A stretch of 64,000 nt of DNA from Malaciobacter pacificus (GTDB lineage: Bacteria > Campylobacterota > Campylobacteria > Campylobacterales > Arcobacteraceae). The notes under the pieces are model-generated. The model saw nothing but the letters and a program-made list of their open reading frames with translations, made no database searches and was not told the origin of the DNA. The stretch covers positions 1,922,001 to 1,986,000 of the forward strand of contig NZ_CP035928.1 of NCBI RefSeq assembly GCF_004214795.1, given 5' to 3'. This document shows, piece by piece, positions 30,719-40,250 of this stretch (positions are counted from its first letter, which is position 1; each line of letters starts with the position of its first letter). A program made the translations under genes and the position numbers.

Positions 30719-31138
30719 ATGCAACATGTATTAAGTCAATTAATCTCTAAAAGAACGGAATTAAAAGCAGAAATGACCTATCTAATTGAAAAAGCAAAAG
30801 AATTAGATAATATAATTGAAAGCATTGATGTATCTATTAAGGTTTTTGACCCTAATTTTAATATTGATGAAATAAGAGATAAGAGATATACCAGAAAATC
30901 ACATCTATTTAAGCATGGAGAAGCTAATAAAATGACTCTTGATGTTCTAAGAAAAGCTAATAAGCCATTAACTACCAGAGAAATATCCCAAGAAATAATG
31001 AAGAAAAAAGATTTAAACCATGAAGATTTAGAATTATGTAAAAATGTTGAATCTAAACTAAGAGCTGTTTTCTACAAGAACCAAATGTTAAAAGTAGTAG
31101 ATGAAACAGAAAAACAAAAAAGGTGGATGATAGCCTAA
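30719..31138 (+). CDS. Winged-helix-like passenger protein
   Basis: The 139-residue protein has an N-terminal coiled coil (about 1-45) and a C-terminal segment (about 70-139; MTLDVLRKANKPLTTREISQ, then VESKLRAVFYKNQMLKVVDE) that reads as a winged helix-turn-helix. Shine-Dalgarno AGGAGG precedes the ATG. It overlaps the end of the convergent transposase gene by four bases. It lies wholly inside the element, so it is cargo or a transposition accessory. No named family is recognised. Confidence 0.75.
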   Translation: MQHVLSQLISKRTELKAEMTYLIEKAKELDNIIESIDVSIKVFDPNFNIDEIRDKRYTRKSHLFKHGEANKMTLDVLRKANKPLTTREISQEIMKKKDLNHEDLELCKNVESKLRAVFYKNQMLKVVDETEKQKRWMIA

Positions 31139-32160
31139 GCTACTCCTAACCTTTCAGCTATTCTATGGTTTCCTTGCCAATATCCTGTCCATTCGTTAGA
31201 TTGAAGAGTTTGCATACATTTAGTAGCTATATCTCTAAAAATAGACCCATTATCCCATCTTCTTGTATCTTCTCTATATGCAATTTCATTAGCATAATTA
31301 GCTATGTATAATTGACCCATTCTATGAATTTGTCCTTTTTGGAATCTTCTAAATCTTGCAAAAAATGATTCAGCTTGATTACTACATGCTCCTTCTTCAC
31401 TCATATACTCAACAGAATGATTTACTCTTTGCATGTCATATCTTGCATGTAAATTATCATAAGCATTAGCTTCGTCAGCATGAACTTCACTACCTTCAAC
31501 AATTCTATTATTTGCAATATTCATAATATCAGTTGGATTTTCATTATGTAATACATAAGTTAAAGTTCTTCTACTTCCAAGATATTCAGTTTCTCCGTTT
31601 GCTCTTTGTCTAACAACAATAATACATCTTTTGTTTGGATTTTGATTTACAGCTAATCTTCTATCAATTCTATCATTTATATTGTTTTCTGGTCTAACAT
31701 AATGATTAACATAAGCACCATCAATTTCACAAACTCCATCCATAGGACTTTCATCTCTTGTTTCAAGTAATGCTTCTCTCATTTTATGAAGTAGAACAAA
31801 GGCAGTCTTATATTGTATATTTAATTCTCTTGATAGTTTTAATGCACTCATTCCTTTAACTTCATTAACAAATAAAGCAATAGCCATAAGATAAGTTCTT
31901 AGAGGTAGTTTATGGTTAGCAAATAAAGTCCCAGATGTAATAGAAAATTGAGAATAACAATCTTTACATTTCCAGATACTTCTTGTTTTTAAGAAGTAAT
32001 GTTTTTTAGTGCTACCACAACAAGGACAAACAGGCTTACCATTAGTTTCATTCCATCTAATTTTTCTAAAAAAACTTTCAGCTTGTCTTTCAGTCATTCT
32101 TGCAATTTTAACTAAACTAAAACTTCTTGCTTCACTTGATAATAGAAAATGTTGTGCCAT
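31135..32160 (-). CDS. IS1595-family (ISXO2-like) transposase
   Basis: The 341-residue protein has an N-terminal zinc ribbon with Cys at 45, 48, 65 and 68, then an ISXO2-like DDE domain: D147 (CEIDGAYV), D229 (VHADEANAY) and N261/E264 in SNQAESFFARFR. The ribbon followed by DDE is the IS1595 layout. It should recognise the 28-bp terminal repeats of this element. ATG 32160 has GGAT upstream, and a TATAAT-like -10 on the minus strand (about 32190-32195) overlaps a TATCA-N4-TGATA dyad. Confidence 0.93.
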   Translation of the reverse strand: MAQHFLLSSEARSFSLVKIARMTERQAESFFRKIRWNETNGKPVCPCCGSTKKHYFLKTRSIWKCKDCYSQFSITSGTLFANHKLPLRTYLMAIALFVNEVKGMSALKLSRELNIQYKTAFVLLHKMREALLETRDESPMDGVCEIDGAYVNHYVRPENNINDRIDRRLAVNQNPNKRCIIVVRQRANGETEYLGSRRTLTYVLHNENPTDIMNIANNRIVEGSEVHADEANAYDNLHARYDMQRVNHSVEYMSEEGACSNQAESFFARFRRFQKGQIHRMGQLYIANYANEIAYREDTRRWDNGSIFRDIATKCMQTLQSNEWTGYWQGNHRIAERLGVA

Positions 32161-32193
32161 GTTTATCCTTTATTGTCATATATGAGATAATTA

Positions 32194-32358
32194 TATCAGA
32201 TATGATATTAAAGACATATTAAATAAAGAAATTTTACAATTTATAGCAAAATATGATAATAATATATCATTTTTGAAATATTAATCCTATAACTAAGAGA
32301 AATATATTATAAATAATGAAATAATATAAAAATAGAAATATTTATATCAAATATGATA
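32194..32358. promoter_or_regulatory. Two TATCA-N4-TGATA dyads between transposase and regulator genes
   Basis: TATCAGATATGATA at 32194-32207 and TATCAAATATGATA at 32345-32358 are the same dyad with one base changed; an everted pair of half-sites lies at 32254-32269. The first overlaps the likely transposase promoter. The second lies about 65 bases before the DUF6471 gene, just before a TATAGT -10-like box. They look like operator sites, and the small HTH-like DUF6471 protein is the obvious candidate ligand (inference). The remaining ~250-bp gap is AT-rich with no gene seen. Confidence 0.5.
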
Positions 32359-32424
32359 AAATATAGTAGATTTTAAGAAAATAATGAGATAGAATTTACT
32401 AAATCTTTTATGGAGGTGATGAAA

Positions 32425-32643
32425 ATGCCAGAAGATTGGAATCAAAGAGCAACAGCAATACTGAAAAGTATATTAACAAGAAGAAATATAAAATATCATG
32501 AATTAGCAAGAATGTTAAATGGAATTGGTATAGATGAGACACAAGGTAGCATATCAAATAAGATAAGTAGAGGAACTTTTAGTTTTGCATTTTTCATACA
32601 ATGTATGGAAGTATTAAATATTAATGAAGTTAGATTAGATTAA
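32425..32643 (+). CDS. DUF6471 small regulator-like protein
   Basis: The protein has 72 residues from ATG 32425, which sits eight bases after GGAGG. Earlier in-frame ATGs at 32410 and 32419 are too close to that site. The sequence WNQRATAILKSILTRRNIKY, then GIGIDETQGSISNKISRG and FFIQCMEVL follow the DUF6471 family from end to end. The fold predicted from the pattern is a short helix-turn-helix. It lies 16 bases before the restriction-modification gene, the usual place for a controller protein. Confidence 0.8.
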   Translation: MPEDWNQRATAILKSILTRRNIKYHELARMLNGIGIDETQGSISNKISRGTFSFAFFIQCMEVLNINEVRLD

Positions 32644-32659
32644 AGGAGGAGATTAAATT

Positions 32660-35632
32660 ATGGAGATAGAAAATATAAAAACAACAATAACAAATAATTC
32701 AAATTTTTCATTATCAACATTGTCAAAAAAAGAAGAAGGTGTATTTATTTATTCATCTATAAAAGAAAATACTTTTATATGTTTAGGTGTTAATAAAATC
32801 AATACAGATAATGACAATGAAATAGAAGAGTTTTTAACAAAATATGTTCATGGCTTGGATAAAAAATTATCAAATAAAAAAGATAAGTTAATTATTGTAA
32901 TTTTAAAGAATGTAGAAGATAATTATGATGAATTTTATATTAACCAAAAAGATATTGATAATGGATATATTTACTTTAATAATTATAAAAAAGGTGAATC
33001 AACATTAAAAAATGCTAATGAATATCTTAAAAACATAGGGATTAAAACAATTGAAAAAGCAGTGAAAAAAACAAAAACATCTAAGAAAAAAACTATTCAA
33101 TCAGTAGAGCCGAATATTGCAGATTTAGCTAATGGGTGGTTAAAATCTTATGGATTAGATTATAAATTAGAACAGGAGTCATTAAATTCAGAAATTGACA
33201 AAGCTTTAAATGACTATTATTCTAAAAATGGAGGAGCAGGTGGGAATAGACCTGATGCAAAGCTTCTTTTACAAGATAAAGCTTTAAATTTTTATCCAAT
33301 ATTAATTGAATACAAAGGATATAAAGATAAATTAGTAAAATTAAGTGCTGATGAGCAAGTAGAAAATAAAACTGCCAAGAATGAACCAAATTTCACTAAT
33401 ATAAATTCATATGCTGTAAATGGTGCTATTCATTATGCAAACGCATTACTTCATCATACAAGTTATACAGATATTATTGCTATAGGGATGACAGGATATA
33501 AAGATGAAAGTGGAAAAATAAATAATAGCATAGGTGTTTATTATGTTTCAAAATCAAATTTTGGTGTAGGACAAAAAGTTGGAGAATTTGATGATTTATC
33601 TTTTTTAGGTTCTTCAAATTTTGATTCTTTTGTTGAAAAAATCAAAACACTAAACTTATCACAAAAAGAAATAGAATCTCTAAAAGAAAAAAGAGAAAAA
33701 GAAATTGATACATCTTTAGCAAGACTTAACAATGATATTTATAGAGATGAAAAAGGATTAGGAGAAAATGATAGAGTATATCTTGTTGCAGCTTCTATTA
33801 TTGCTACAATTGGAATTCCAGGAAAAGTATCTCCTCTTGAAAAATCAGAGCTAAAGTCTTCAACTGAAAAAGGAAATACAGATGCAGATATTATTATGAG
33901 AAAAATTAAAGCTTTTCTTGAAGCAAAAGACATTCCTGTTGAGAAAAAAAATTTAATTGTAAGAACATTAGAAAATACAATTACAGCTGAAAACATAAAT
34001 AAAATCAAAGATGGAGAAACACAACTAAAAAGAGTTTTCTGTAAGATAGTTGATGATTTAGGAATATATTATAAAATTGGACTAACAACAGACTTTACAG
34101 GAAAACTTTTTAATGAAATGTATAGTTGGCTTGGCTTTTCACAGGATAAGTTAAATGATGTTGTATTAACTCCTTCATATGTATCTTCTTTACTTGTTAA
34201 GTTAGCAAGAGTAAATAAAGATTCTTATGTATGGGATTTTGCAACAGGTTCAGCAGGTTTATTAGTTGCTGCTATGAATGAAATGCTATATGATGCAAGA
34301 AATACAATAGATTCCCCAGAAGAGTTATTACAAAAAGAATTAAAAATAAAAGCTGAACAATTATTAGGTATTGAGTTATTATCAAGTGTTTATATGTTAG
34401 CTATTTTGAATATGATTTTAATGGGTGATGGAAGTTCAAATATTTTAAATAAAGATTCATTATCAGATTTTGATGGAAAATATGGATTTGGAGAAACAGA
34501 TAAACATTTCCCTGCTACTGCATTTGTTTTAAATCCACCTTATTCAGCAGATGGAAATGGAATGAATTTTGTTCATAAAGCACTTAATATGATGGATAAG
34601 GGTTATGCGGCTATCATTATTCAAAACTCAGCAGGTTCTGGAAAGGCTAAAGAATATAATAAAGATATATTAAAAAAGCATACACTTATAGCAAGTATAA
34701 AAATGCCTGTTGATATTTTCATAGGAAAGGCAAGTGTTCAAACAAATATTTATGTATTCAAAGTAGGAGAGAAACATCATAAAGATGAAATGGTTAAATT
34801 TATTGATTTTTCAAATGATGGATATTCAAGAAGTAATAGAAAAAAAGCATCTAATAATCTTAAAGATACAGGAAACGCAAAAGAAAAATATGAAGAAGTT
34901 GTAAAATTAGTTAGATTTGGGAAAAGTCAATTAAAACTTTTCTCAGAACAAGAATATTATGAAAATAGAATAGACCCAAATAATGGAGCAGATTGGAATC
35001 AATCAGCTCCTATTGATACAAAGCCAACACTAATTGATTTCAAAGAAACATTAAGTGATTATCTTGCTTGGAAGATTTCAACATTCATAAAACAGAAAGG
35101 GAAAGAGCCAAGTGATAGTCTTAATAAAAGAATTTGTGATATAGAATGGGGAGAATTTAAATTAGGAGAATTATTTGAAATAAAACCTACAAAGTATTAT
35201 AAATTATCGAATGAGGAAATTTTATCAAATAATGGAATAGTTCCTTTAATATCTAATTCCTCAACAGATAATGGAGTTATGGGATTTTCAAATTTACAGC
35301 CAAATAACAAAGGAAATAGTATTACTTGTTCTGACACGACATTAGGAGCTGAAACAATGTATTATCAAGAGAAAGATTTTATAGGATATTCTCATATTCA
35401 ACATTTAGTTCCAAAATTTGAAAGATTTAACAAAGCAATAGCAAGTGTAATTATCTCTGCTTGTAGAGTAGCTACTTCAAAAAAATATAATTACGGCAAT
35501 AAATTTAATCGTGAAGCAATGAATAAAACGGTAATAAATCTACCTATAAAAAATGGTGAAATTGATTTTGAATTTATGGAAAATTTTATTCCACAAATTG
35601 AAAAAGAAATAATGAAAGATTTACCATTTTAA
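32660..35632 (+). CDS. Type IIG-like restriction enzyme: nuclease-methylase-specificity fusion
   Basis: The 990-residue polypeptide starts with a region of unknown role (1-140). A nuclease-like segment follows, with PD-(D/E)xK residues P198-D199 and E217-Y-K219 ([10 protein letters not shown]). An HsdM-like helical region leads to an N6-adenine methylase: motif I at about 526 ([10 protein letters not shown]) and motif IV NPPY at 625-628. The C-terminal target-recognition domain (about 826-990; [12 protein letters not shown]) has the HsdS half-subunit form. Cutting, methylating and recognising DNA are thus in one chain. Strong RBS GGAGG. The target sequence and nuclease activity are not known. 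Confidence 0.88.
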   Translation: MEIENIKTTITNNSNFSLSTLSKKEEGVFIYSSIKENTFICLGVNKINTDNDNEIEEFLTKYVHGLDKKLSNKKDKLIIVILKNVEDNYDEFYINQKDIDNGYIYFNNYKKGESTLKNANEYLKNIGIKTIEKAVKKTKTSKKKTIQSVEPNIADLANGWLKSYGLDYKLEQESLNSEIDKALNDYYSKNGGAGGNRPDAKLLLQDKALNFYPILIEYKGYKDKLVKLSADEQVENKTAKNEPNFTNINSYAVNGAIHYANALLHHTSYTDIIAIGMTGYKDESGKINNSIGVYYVSKSNFGVGQKVGEFDDLSFLGSSNFDSFVEKIKTLNLSQKEIESLKEKREKEIDTSLARLNNDIYRDEKGLGENDRVYLVAASIIATIGIPGKVSPLEKSELKSSTEKGNTDADIIMRKIKAFLEAKDIPVEKKNLIVRTLENTITAENINKIKDGETQLKRVFCKIVDDLGIYYKIGLTTDFTGKLFNEMYSWLGFSQDKLNDVVLTPSYVSSLLVKLARVNKDSYVWDFATGSAGLLVAAMNEMLYDARNTIDSPEELLQKELKIKAEQLLGIELLSSVYMLAILNMILMGDGSSNILNKDSLSDFDGKYGFGETDKHFPATAFVLNPPYSADGNGMNFVHKALNMMDKGYAAIIIQNSAGSGKAKEYNKDILKKHTLIASIKMPVDIFIGKASVQTNIYVFKVGEKHHKDEMVKFIDFSNDGYSRSNRKKASNNLKDTGNAKEKYEEVVKLVRFGKSQLKLFSEQEYYENRIDPNNGADWNQSAPIDTKPTLIDFKETLSDYLAWKISTFIKQKGKEPSDSLNKRICDIEWGEFKLGELFEIKPTKYYKLSNEEILSNNGIVPLISNSSTDNGVMGFSNLQPNNKGNSITCSDTTLGAETMYYQEKDFIGYSHIQHLVPKFERFNKAIASVIISACRVATSKKYNYGNKFNREAMNKTVINLPIKNGEIDFEFMENFIPQIEKEIMKDLPF

Positions 35633-35842
35633 ATCAAAAATATTTTACTTAAGATATATAGGGATTTAATCTCCTATGTATCATTGATAAATAACCTTAC
35701 TTAAACAATCTATAAGATACCGTTAGCCCTTCACTTTCCAATTTTTTAAGAGTGAAAATCTGATAAATTTTAGCCATTTTTTCAAAAGTGAAAACAAAAA
35801 CAATAGGCTTCTAAGCCTTATGAGTTGGTGGATATAACTACT

Positions 35843-35870
35843 TTTTTGGTGCAACTACTACCTAATGTCG
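35843..35870. repeat. Right terminal inverted repeat of the IS1595-type element
   Basis: The reverse complement begins CGACATTAGGTA and ends CACCAAAAA, pairing with 30611-30638. The ATG of the chemoreceptor 3' fragment (35865) lies in it. The stretch 35633-35842 before it holds no gene, only small hairpins (for example AGGCTT/AAGCCT near 35810). Confidence 0.9.
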
Positions 35871-36770
35871 AGAACTTTAGAAAACTATGCAAAACTAGAC
35901 TTTAAAGATAAAATAGAAAATGATAATGGATTAGTTGCAAAAGGTATAAATAACTTAAATTCAATTATTACTACTATGTTAATTGAGAACAAATCAAATG
36001 GTCTTACATTAGATGAAAGTTCAAATATATTATTAGTAAATGTTGATAAATTAAATATCAGTTCTAATGAAGCAGCAACTTCACTAGAGGAAACAGCAGC
36101 AGCACTAGAAGAAATTACATCTAATATTAGAAACAATACAGAAAATATTGCAAAAATGTCTAACTATTCAAATAATGTAACAAAATCTGCACAAAATGGA
36201 GAAAATTTAGCTAACAAAACTACACTATCTATGGATGAAATAAATGATCAAGTTAATTTAATTAATGACTCGATTACTGTAATTGATCAAATTGCATTCC
36301 AAACAAATATTCTTTCTCTTAATGCTGCAGTAGAAGCAGCAACAGCAGGTGAGGCAGGTAAAGGATTTGCTGTAGTTGCACAAGAAGTAAGAAACTTAGC
36401 AGCAAGAAGTGCAGAAGCTGCAAAAGAGATTAAATCTATTGTAGAAAATGCCACATCAAAAGCAAATGAAGGTAAAATTATTGCACAAAATATGATTAGT
36501 GGATACAAAGAATTAAATTCAAATATACAACAAACTATTAATTTAATCCAGGATATTGAAATGTCAAGTAAAGAACAACTAAATGGTATTGAGCAGATAA
36601 ATGTTGCAGTAACTCAATTAGATCAACAGACACAACAAAATGCACAAATCGCTTCACAAACTCACAATATTGCAACTTTAACTGATGATATTGCAAAATT
36701 AATTGTTACAAGTGCAAATGAAAAAGAGTTTATAGGAAAAGAAAATGTTACAGGAAAAAATTTAAAATAA
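35865..36770 (+). pseudogene. 3' part of split chemoreceptor (methyl-accepting signalling domain)
   Basis: This part encodes the cytoplasmic signalling half of the receptor begun at 29220, including the hairpin tip [20 protein letters not shown] and flanking methylation helices ([15 protein letters not shown]). Chromosomal sequence starts at 35871. The ATG at 35865 belongs to the transposon end and happens to be in phase (M-S-R-T-L-E-N), but no Shine-Dalgarno is seen. If translated, a soluble 301-residue signalling domain would result. Confidence 0.88.
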
Positions 36771-36775
36771 TAAAA

Positions 36776-36797
36776 AGGAAAGTTTAAAAACTTTCCT
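36776..36797. terminator. Bidirectional terminator between chemoreceptor and PPK2 genes
   Basis: AGGAAAGTT / AACTTTCCT is a 9-bp stem (10 bp if the loop is tightened), with A runs before and T-containing sequence after on both strands. It sits in the gap between convergent genes. Confidence 0.65.
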
Positions 36798-36804
36798 AAA
36801 GTTA

Positions 36805-37926
36805 TTAATAGTTTTTAGACTTTCTCATTTGAAGAAGCTCTTTTTGAACTGAAATATTAATATTTTCATTTGCTTCAAAATTAAGTGAATAATTTCTTCC
36901 GTCATAATCAACAGAATTTAAGATAATCTTCATAGCTTCTAATCTTGCTTTATGTTTATCATCACTTCTTACAATATGCCATGGAGCACTTCTTGAAGTT
37001 GTTCTTCTTAACATCTCATATTTTTTTTCTGAGAACTCATCCCATAAATCCTGTGCTTGCATATCAACTTCAGAGAATTTCCATTGTCTTAATGGATCTT
37101 CAATTCTTCTATCAAATCTTCTTTTTTGCTCTTCTTTAGAAACAGAGAAATAAAGTTTGATTAAAACCATTCCTTGTCTTACTAAATCTTGCTCAAAGTT
37201 AACAATATCTTCCATAAAGATTTCATGCTCTTCTTTTGTACAGAATCCAAAAATAGGCTCTACCATGGCTCTGTTATACCAAGATCTATCAAAAAGTACT
37301 ATCTCTCCACCTGTTGGGAAATGAGTAATATATCTTTGTAAGAACCATTGATTTTTTTGAGTTTCTGTTGGTTTACCAAGTGCAACAACTCTATAGTGTT
37401 TATTATTCATATATCTAGTAATTCGTCTAATCGCCCCACCCTTACCAGATGCATCTCTACCTTCAAAAAGAATAATCATTCTTTTATTCTCTTTTTCTAG
37501 CCAATTTTGTAATTTAATAAGTTCTATTTGATATGGTTTTAACTCTTCTAAATCATAAATTTTTTGAATACCATCTTTTAGTACATCTTGATTCAACTCT
37601 TCAAAATTTCCTAAAATCTCTCGTAACATTTCATTTTCTTGAGTTAATTGATTAATTTTTTCATTATCTTTTTTTAACACTTTATTCTCTACTACCTTTT
37701 CACTTTTTTCTTCACTTTTTAAAACAATCGAGTCTTTAAAAACATTCATTAAATCTAATGCTTTTCTTTTTGTTAGATTATCTTTTTTAGTGTAACCTAA
37801 AACTTTTACATATCTTTTTTTATCAAACTGAAATCTTGCTATATATTTTCTTCCATATTCTGGATGGATTGCTTTAGATACATATAAACCACTATAATTT
37901 GTTTTTTCAAAATCACTTAAATTCAT
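36805..37926 (-). CDS. Polyphosphate kinase 2 with N-terminal extension
   Basis: The 373-residue protein has a C-terminal PPK2 domain (about 130-365) with Walker A LFEGRDASGKGGAIRR, lid DRSWYNRAMVEP and a second acidic motif. It moves phosphate between polyphosphate and nucleotides. The first ~75 residues (SGLYVSKAIHPEYGRKYIAR ... TKRKALDLMNVF) resemble a small AP2/integrase-arm type DNA-binding fold, followed by a coiled coil (about 80-120). Its start overlaps the end of the upstream PPK2 gene by four bases. Confidence 0.88.
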   Translation of the reverse strand: MNLSDFEKTNYSGLYVSKAIHPEYGRKYIARFQFDKKRYVKVLGYTKKDNLTKRKALDLMNVFKDSIVLKSEEKSEKVVENKVLKKDNEKINQLTQENEMLREILGNFEELNQDVLKDGIQKIYDLEELKPYQIELIKLQNWLEKENKRMIILFEGRDASGKGGAIRRITRYMNNKHYRVVALGKPTETQKNQWFLQRYITHFPTGGEIVLFDRSWYNRAMVEPIFGFCTKEEHEIFMEDIVNFEQDLVRQGMVLIKLYFSVSKEEQKRRFDRRIEDPLRQWKFSEVDMQAQDLWDEFSEKKYEMLRRTTSRSAPWHIVRSDDKHKARLEAMKIILNSVDYDGRNYSLNFEANENINISVQKELLQMRKSKNY

Positions 37927-38867
37927 GAATTAGAAGCCCTTGCAAATTTATTTTCCTGTTCCATATTCTCTATCTCTTCTGTACCAGTACATAGAATTTG
38001 TGGGTCAATTACTAAATGTTCACTAGCATCAATTTTTTCTGGATAATCCACATTTTTTAGGATATGTTTTATACAATTTATTCTAGCTTTTTTCTTATTA
38101 TCACTTTTTACAACTGTCCATGGAGCTATGTCTGTATTAGAAGCCATAAGCATAGAAAATTTTGCAATTGTATACTTATCCCATAGTTTTTGAGACTCTT
38201 TATCTACTGGGGATAATTTATATTGTTTTAAAGGATCTGTTTCCCTTTTTTTAAATCTTCTAGCTTGCTCTTTTTTAGATACAGATACATAAAACTTCAT
38301 TAGAATAATTCCAGACTTCACAAGCATTTTTTCAAACTCAGGTACTTCCCTTAAAAATTCATGATGCTCTTCAGTTGTACAAAATCCCATAACAGGCTCA
38401 ACACCAGCTCGGTTATACCAACTTCTATCAAAAAGTACTATCTCGCCAGCACCTGGAAGATGTTTTGTATATCTTTGAAAATACCATTGTGTCTTTTCTT
38501 TATCACTTGGCTTTTCAAGTGCTACTACTCTAGCACCCCTTGGATTCAAATGCTCTGTAATTCTTTTAATAGTTCCACCTTTACCAGCAGCATCCCTACC
38601 TTCAAAAATCATTAACACTTTTAAACCTTGTTCTTTTACATGATTTTGAAATTTCAAAAGTTCAATTTGAAGTTTAGTTAACTCTTTTTCATACTCTAAA
38701 GTCTCTTTTTTAACCCAAATTTGAACCTTCTTACCCTTTTCTTTCAGTGTTTTTCTTTTTCTTGTAAAATTGTTTGGCTTGTGCTTTAAGTTCTGTTTAG
38801 TATCAATCTCTTCTTCATCTTTAAATTCTTCTTTTATAATTTGCCGTTGTGTACCCATTGAAGTCAT
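37923..38867 (-). CDS. Polyphosphate kinase 2
   Basis: The 314-residue protein has the PPK2 domain: MIFEGRDAAGKGGTIKR Walker A, FDRSWYNRAGVEP lid and TDPLKQYKLSPVD. It is closely related to the next gene but lacks its N-terminal extension, carrying a basic N-terminal tail instead. PPK2 class I enzymes phosphorylate nucleoside diphosphates with polyphosphate; nucleotide preference cannot be read here. It is translationally coupled to the second copy. Confidence 0.9.
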   Translation of the reverse strand: MTSMGTQRQIIKEEFKDEEEIDTKQNLKHKPNNFTRKRKTLKEKGKKVQIWVKKETLEYEKELTKLQIELLKFQNHVKEQGLKVLMIFEGRDAAGKGGTIKRITEHLNPRGARVVALEKPSDKEKTQWYFQRYTKHLPGAGEIVLFDRSWYNRAGVEPVMGFCTTEEHHEFLREVPEFEKMLVKSGIILMKFYVSVSKKEQARRFKKRETDPLKQYKLSPVDKESQKLWDKYTIAKFSMLMASNTDIAPWTVVKSDNKKKARINCIKHILKNVDYPEKIDASEHLVIDPQILCTGTEEIENMEQENKFARASNS

Positions 38868-38875
38868 TTCTATCC

Positions 38876-40024
38876 TTATGAAAGTCTCATTTTATAATCA
38901 TTATATCCAAAGTTTTTTACAATTTGATAACAATCATTGTCTTTTTTTATAACAATTGATGGTAACTTAATTCCATTAAAAGTAGTTGTTTTAACCATAG
39001 TATAATGAATCATGTCTTCTAAGATAATTTTATCACCAACTTCTAAAGGTTCATCAAATGAATAATCACCGATAATATCACCAGATAAACAAGTGTTACC
39101 ACCTAATCTATAAGTATATTTTTTTTCACCTGCAACACCAGAATTTCTTATTTCTGCTCTATATGGCATAGCTAAAGTATCAGGCATATGTGCTTCAGCA
39201 GAGGTATCTAAAATAGCTAAACTCATTCCATTTTCAATTACATCTAATACAGTCGCCACTAGGTATCCAGTTTGCCAACCTATTGCTTCACCTGGTTCCA
39301 TATATACTTTTAGATGGGGATATCTAGCTTTAAAATCTTTTAAAAGTTTAATTAATCCTTCTACATCATAATCAGCTCTTGTAATATGATGCCCTCCACC
39401 AAAATTAACCCACTTCAATTTATCAAAATATTGACTAAAATTTTTTTCAAACGCATTTAGGGCACCTTCAAGTGCATCTACATTTTGTTCACAAAGTGCA
39501 TGAAAGTGGAAACCATCTAAATACTCTAACATTGTCTCATCAAAGTTTGCTTTTGTTGTTCCCATTCTTGAAAAAGGAGCACATGGATTATATAAATCTA
39601 CTTCAACTGAAGAGTACTCTGGGTTTAATCTAACACCCAAAGACACTTTTCCATAAGCTTTATCTTTAAATCTTTTTAATTGATTAAATGAATTAAATAC
39701 TAAATGGTTAGATATTGAGATAATTTCATCTATTTCTTCATCTTTAAATCCAGGAGAGTAAGTATGAACTTCCCCTCCAAACTCTTCTTTTGCTAGGATT
39801 GCTTCGTGAAGACCTGAAGCACAACACCCTTTTAAATATTTTTTACATAAATCAAAAGTTGAATGCATAGCAAAACCTTTTAAGGCTAAAAGGATGCTAA
39901 TATCTGCTTCATCTTGAACTCTTTTTAATAGTTTTAAATTATTTTCTAATAATTTTTCTTCACAAACAAAACTTGGACTTGGTAGTTTGTCAAAACTATC
40001 AATTACCTCAAAATTATTCTTCAT
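38876..40024 (-). CDS. nspC: Carboxynorspermidine decarboxylase
   Basis: This 382-residue PLP enzyme has the alanine-racemase-like fold: Lys in [31 protein letters not shown], and [17 protein letters not shown]. It decarboxylates carboxyspermidine or carboxynorspermidine, the last step of the alternative spermidine route used by Campylobacterota. I choose ATG 40024. An in-frame TTG at 40033 would lengthen it by three residues. Either way it overlaps the end of the rubredoxin gene. Confidence 0.93.
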   Translation of the reverse strand: MKNNFEVIDSFDKLPSPSFVCEEKLLENNLKLLKRVQDEADISILLALKGFAMHSTFDLCKKYLKGCCASGLHEAILAKEEFGGEVHTYSPGFKDEEIDEIISISNHLVFNSFNQLKRFKDKAYGKVSLGVRLNPEYSSVEVDLYNPCAPFSRMGTTKANFDETMLEYLDGFHFHALCEQNVDALEGALNAFEKNFSQYFDKLKWVNFGGGHHITRADYDVEGLIKLLKDFKARYPHLKVYMEPGEAIGWQTGYLVATVLDVIENGMSLAILDTSAEAHMPDTLAMPYRAEIRNSGVAGEKKYTYRLGGNTCLSGDIIGDYSFDEPLEVGDKIILEDMIHYTMVKTTTFNGIKLPSIVIKKDNDCYQIVKNFGYNDYKMRLS

Positions 40025-40178
40025 ATGGTTCAAAATCTTCTTTTCCTACACCGCAATCTGGGCACTCCCAGTCATCAGGAATATCTTCAAAAGCTGTTCC
40101 TGGTTCAATCCCTGAATCTGGATCACCAATTGATGGATCATAAATATAATCACAGGCTACACAAATATATTTTTTCAT
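40014..40178 (-). CDS. Rubredoxin
   Basis: This 54-residue protein has the two iron-binding Cys pairs C6-x2-C9 and C39-x2-C42 ([14 protein letters not shown]), the aromatic core [10 protein letters not shown] and the conserved DIPDDW. It carries one electron on a Fe(Cys)4 site in the cytoplasm. ATG 40178 follows AAGGAT. Its stop lies inside nspC (11-base overlap), so it is in the polyamine transcription unit. Confidence 0.93.
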   Translation of the reverse strand: MKKYICVACDYIYDPSIGDPDSGIEPGTAFEDIPDDWECPDCGVGKEDFEPYEE

Positions 40179-40250
40179 CTTTTAATCCTTTATGATAATA
40201 TTAATATTTAATCAGATTTACATGAACAAAAGATTAACAAAATAGTAATA

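Larger units (their letters stand above)
30611..35870. mobile_element. IS1595-family element carrying a type IIG-like restriction-modification gene
   Basis: The element is 5,260 bp. Both ends begin CGACATTA and match at 23 of 28 positions as inverted repeats (30611-30638 and 35843-35870), including a shared CACCAAAAA block. The flanks carry an exact 8-bp duplication AGAACTTT (30603-30610 and 35871-35878), the length known for IS1595. Removing element plus one duplication restores the chemoreceptor frame. Contents: a winged-helix-like gene, an ISXO2-like transposase, a DUF6471 regulator, and a nuclease-methylase-specificity fusion. IS1595 members with passenger genes are known as transporter IS. 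Confidence 0.93.

Noticed and set aside
35865..36770. An independent soluble chemotaxis gene.
   Set aside because: Its ATG lies in the transposon terminal repeat, and the coding part is the exact continuation of the 29220 gene.
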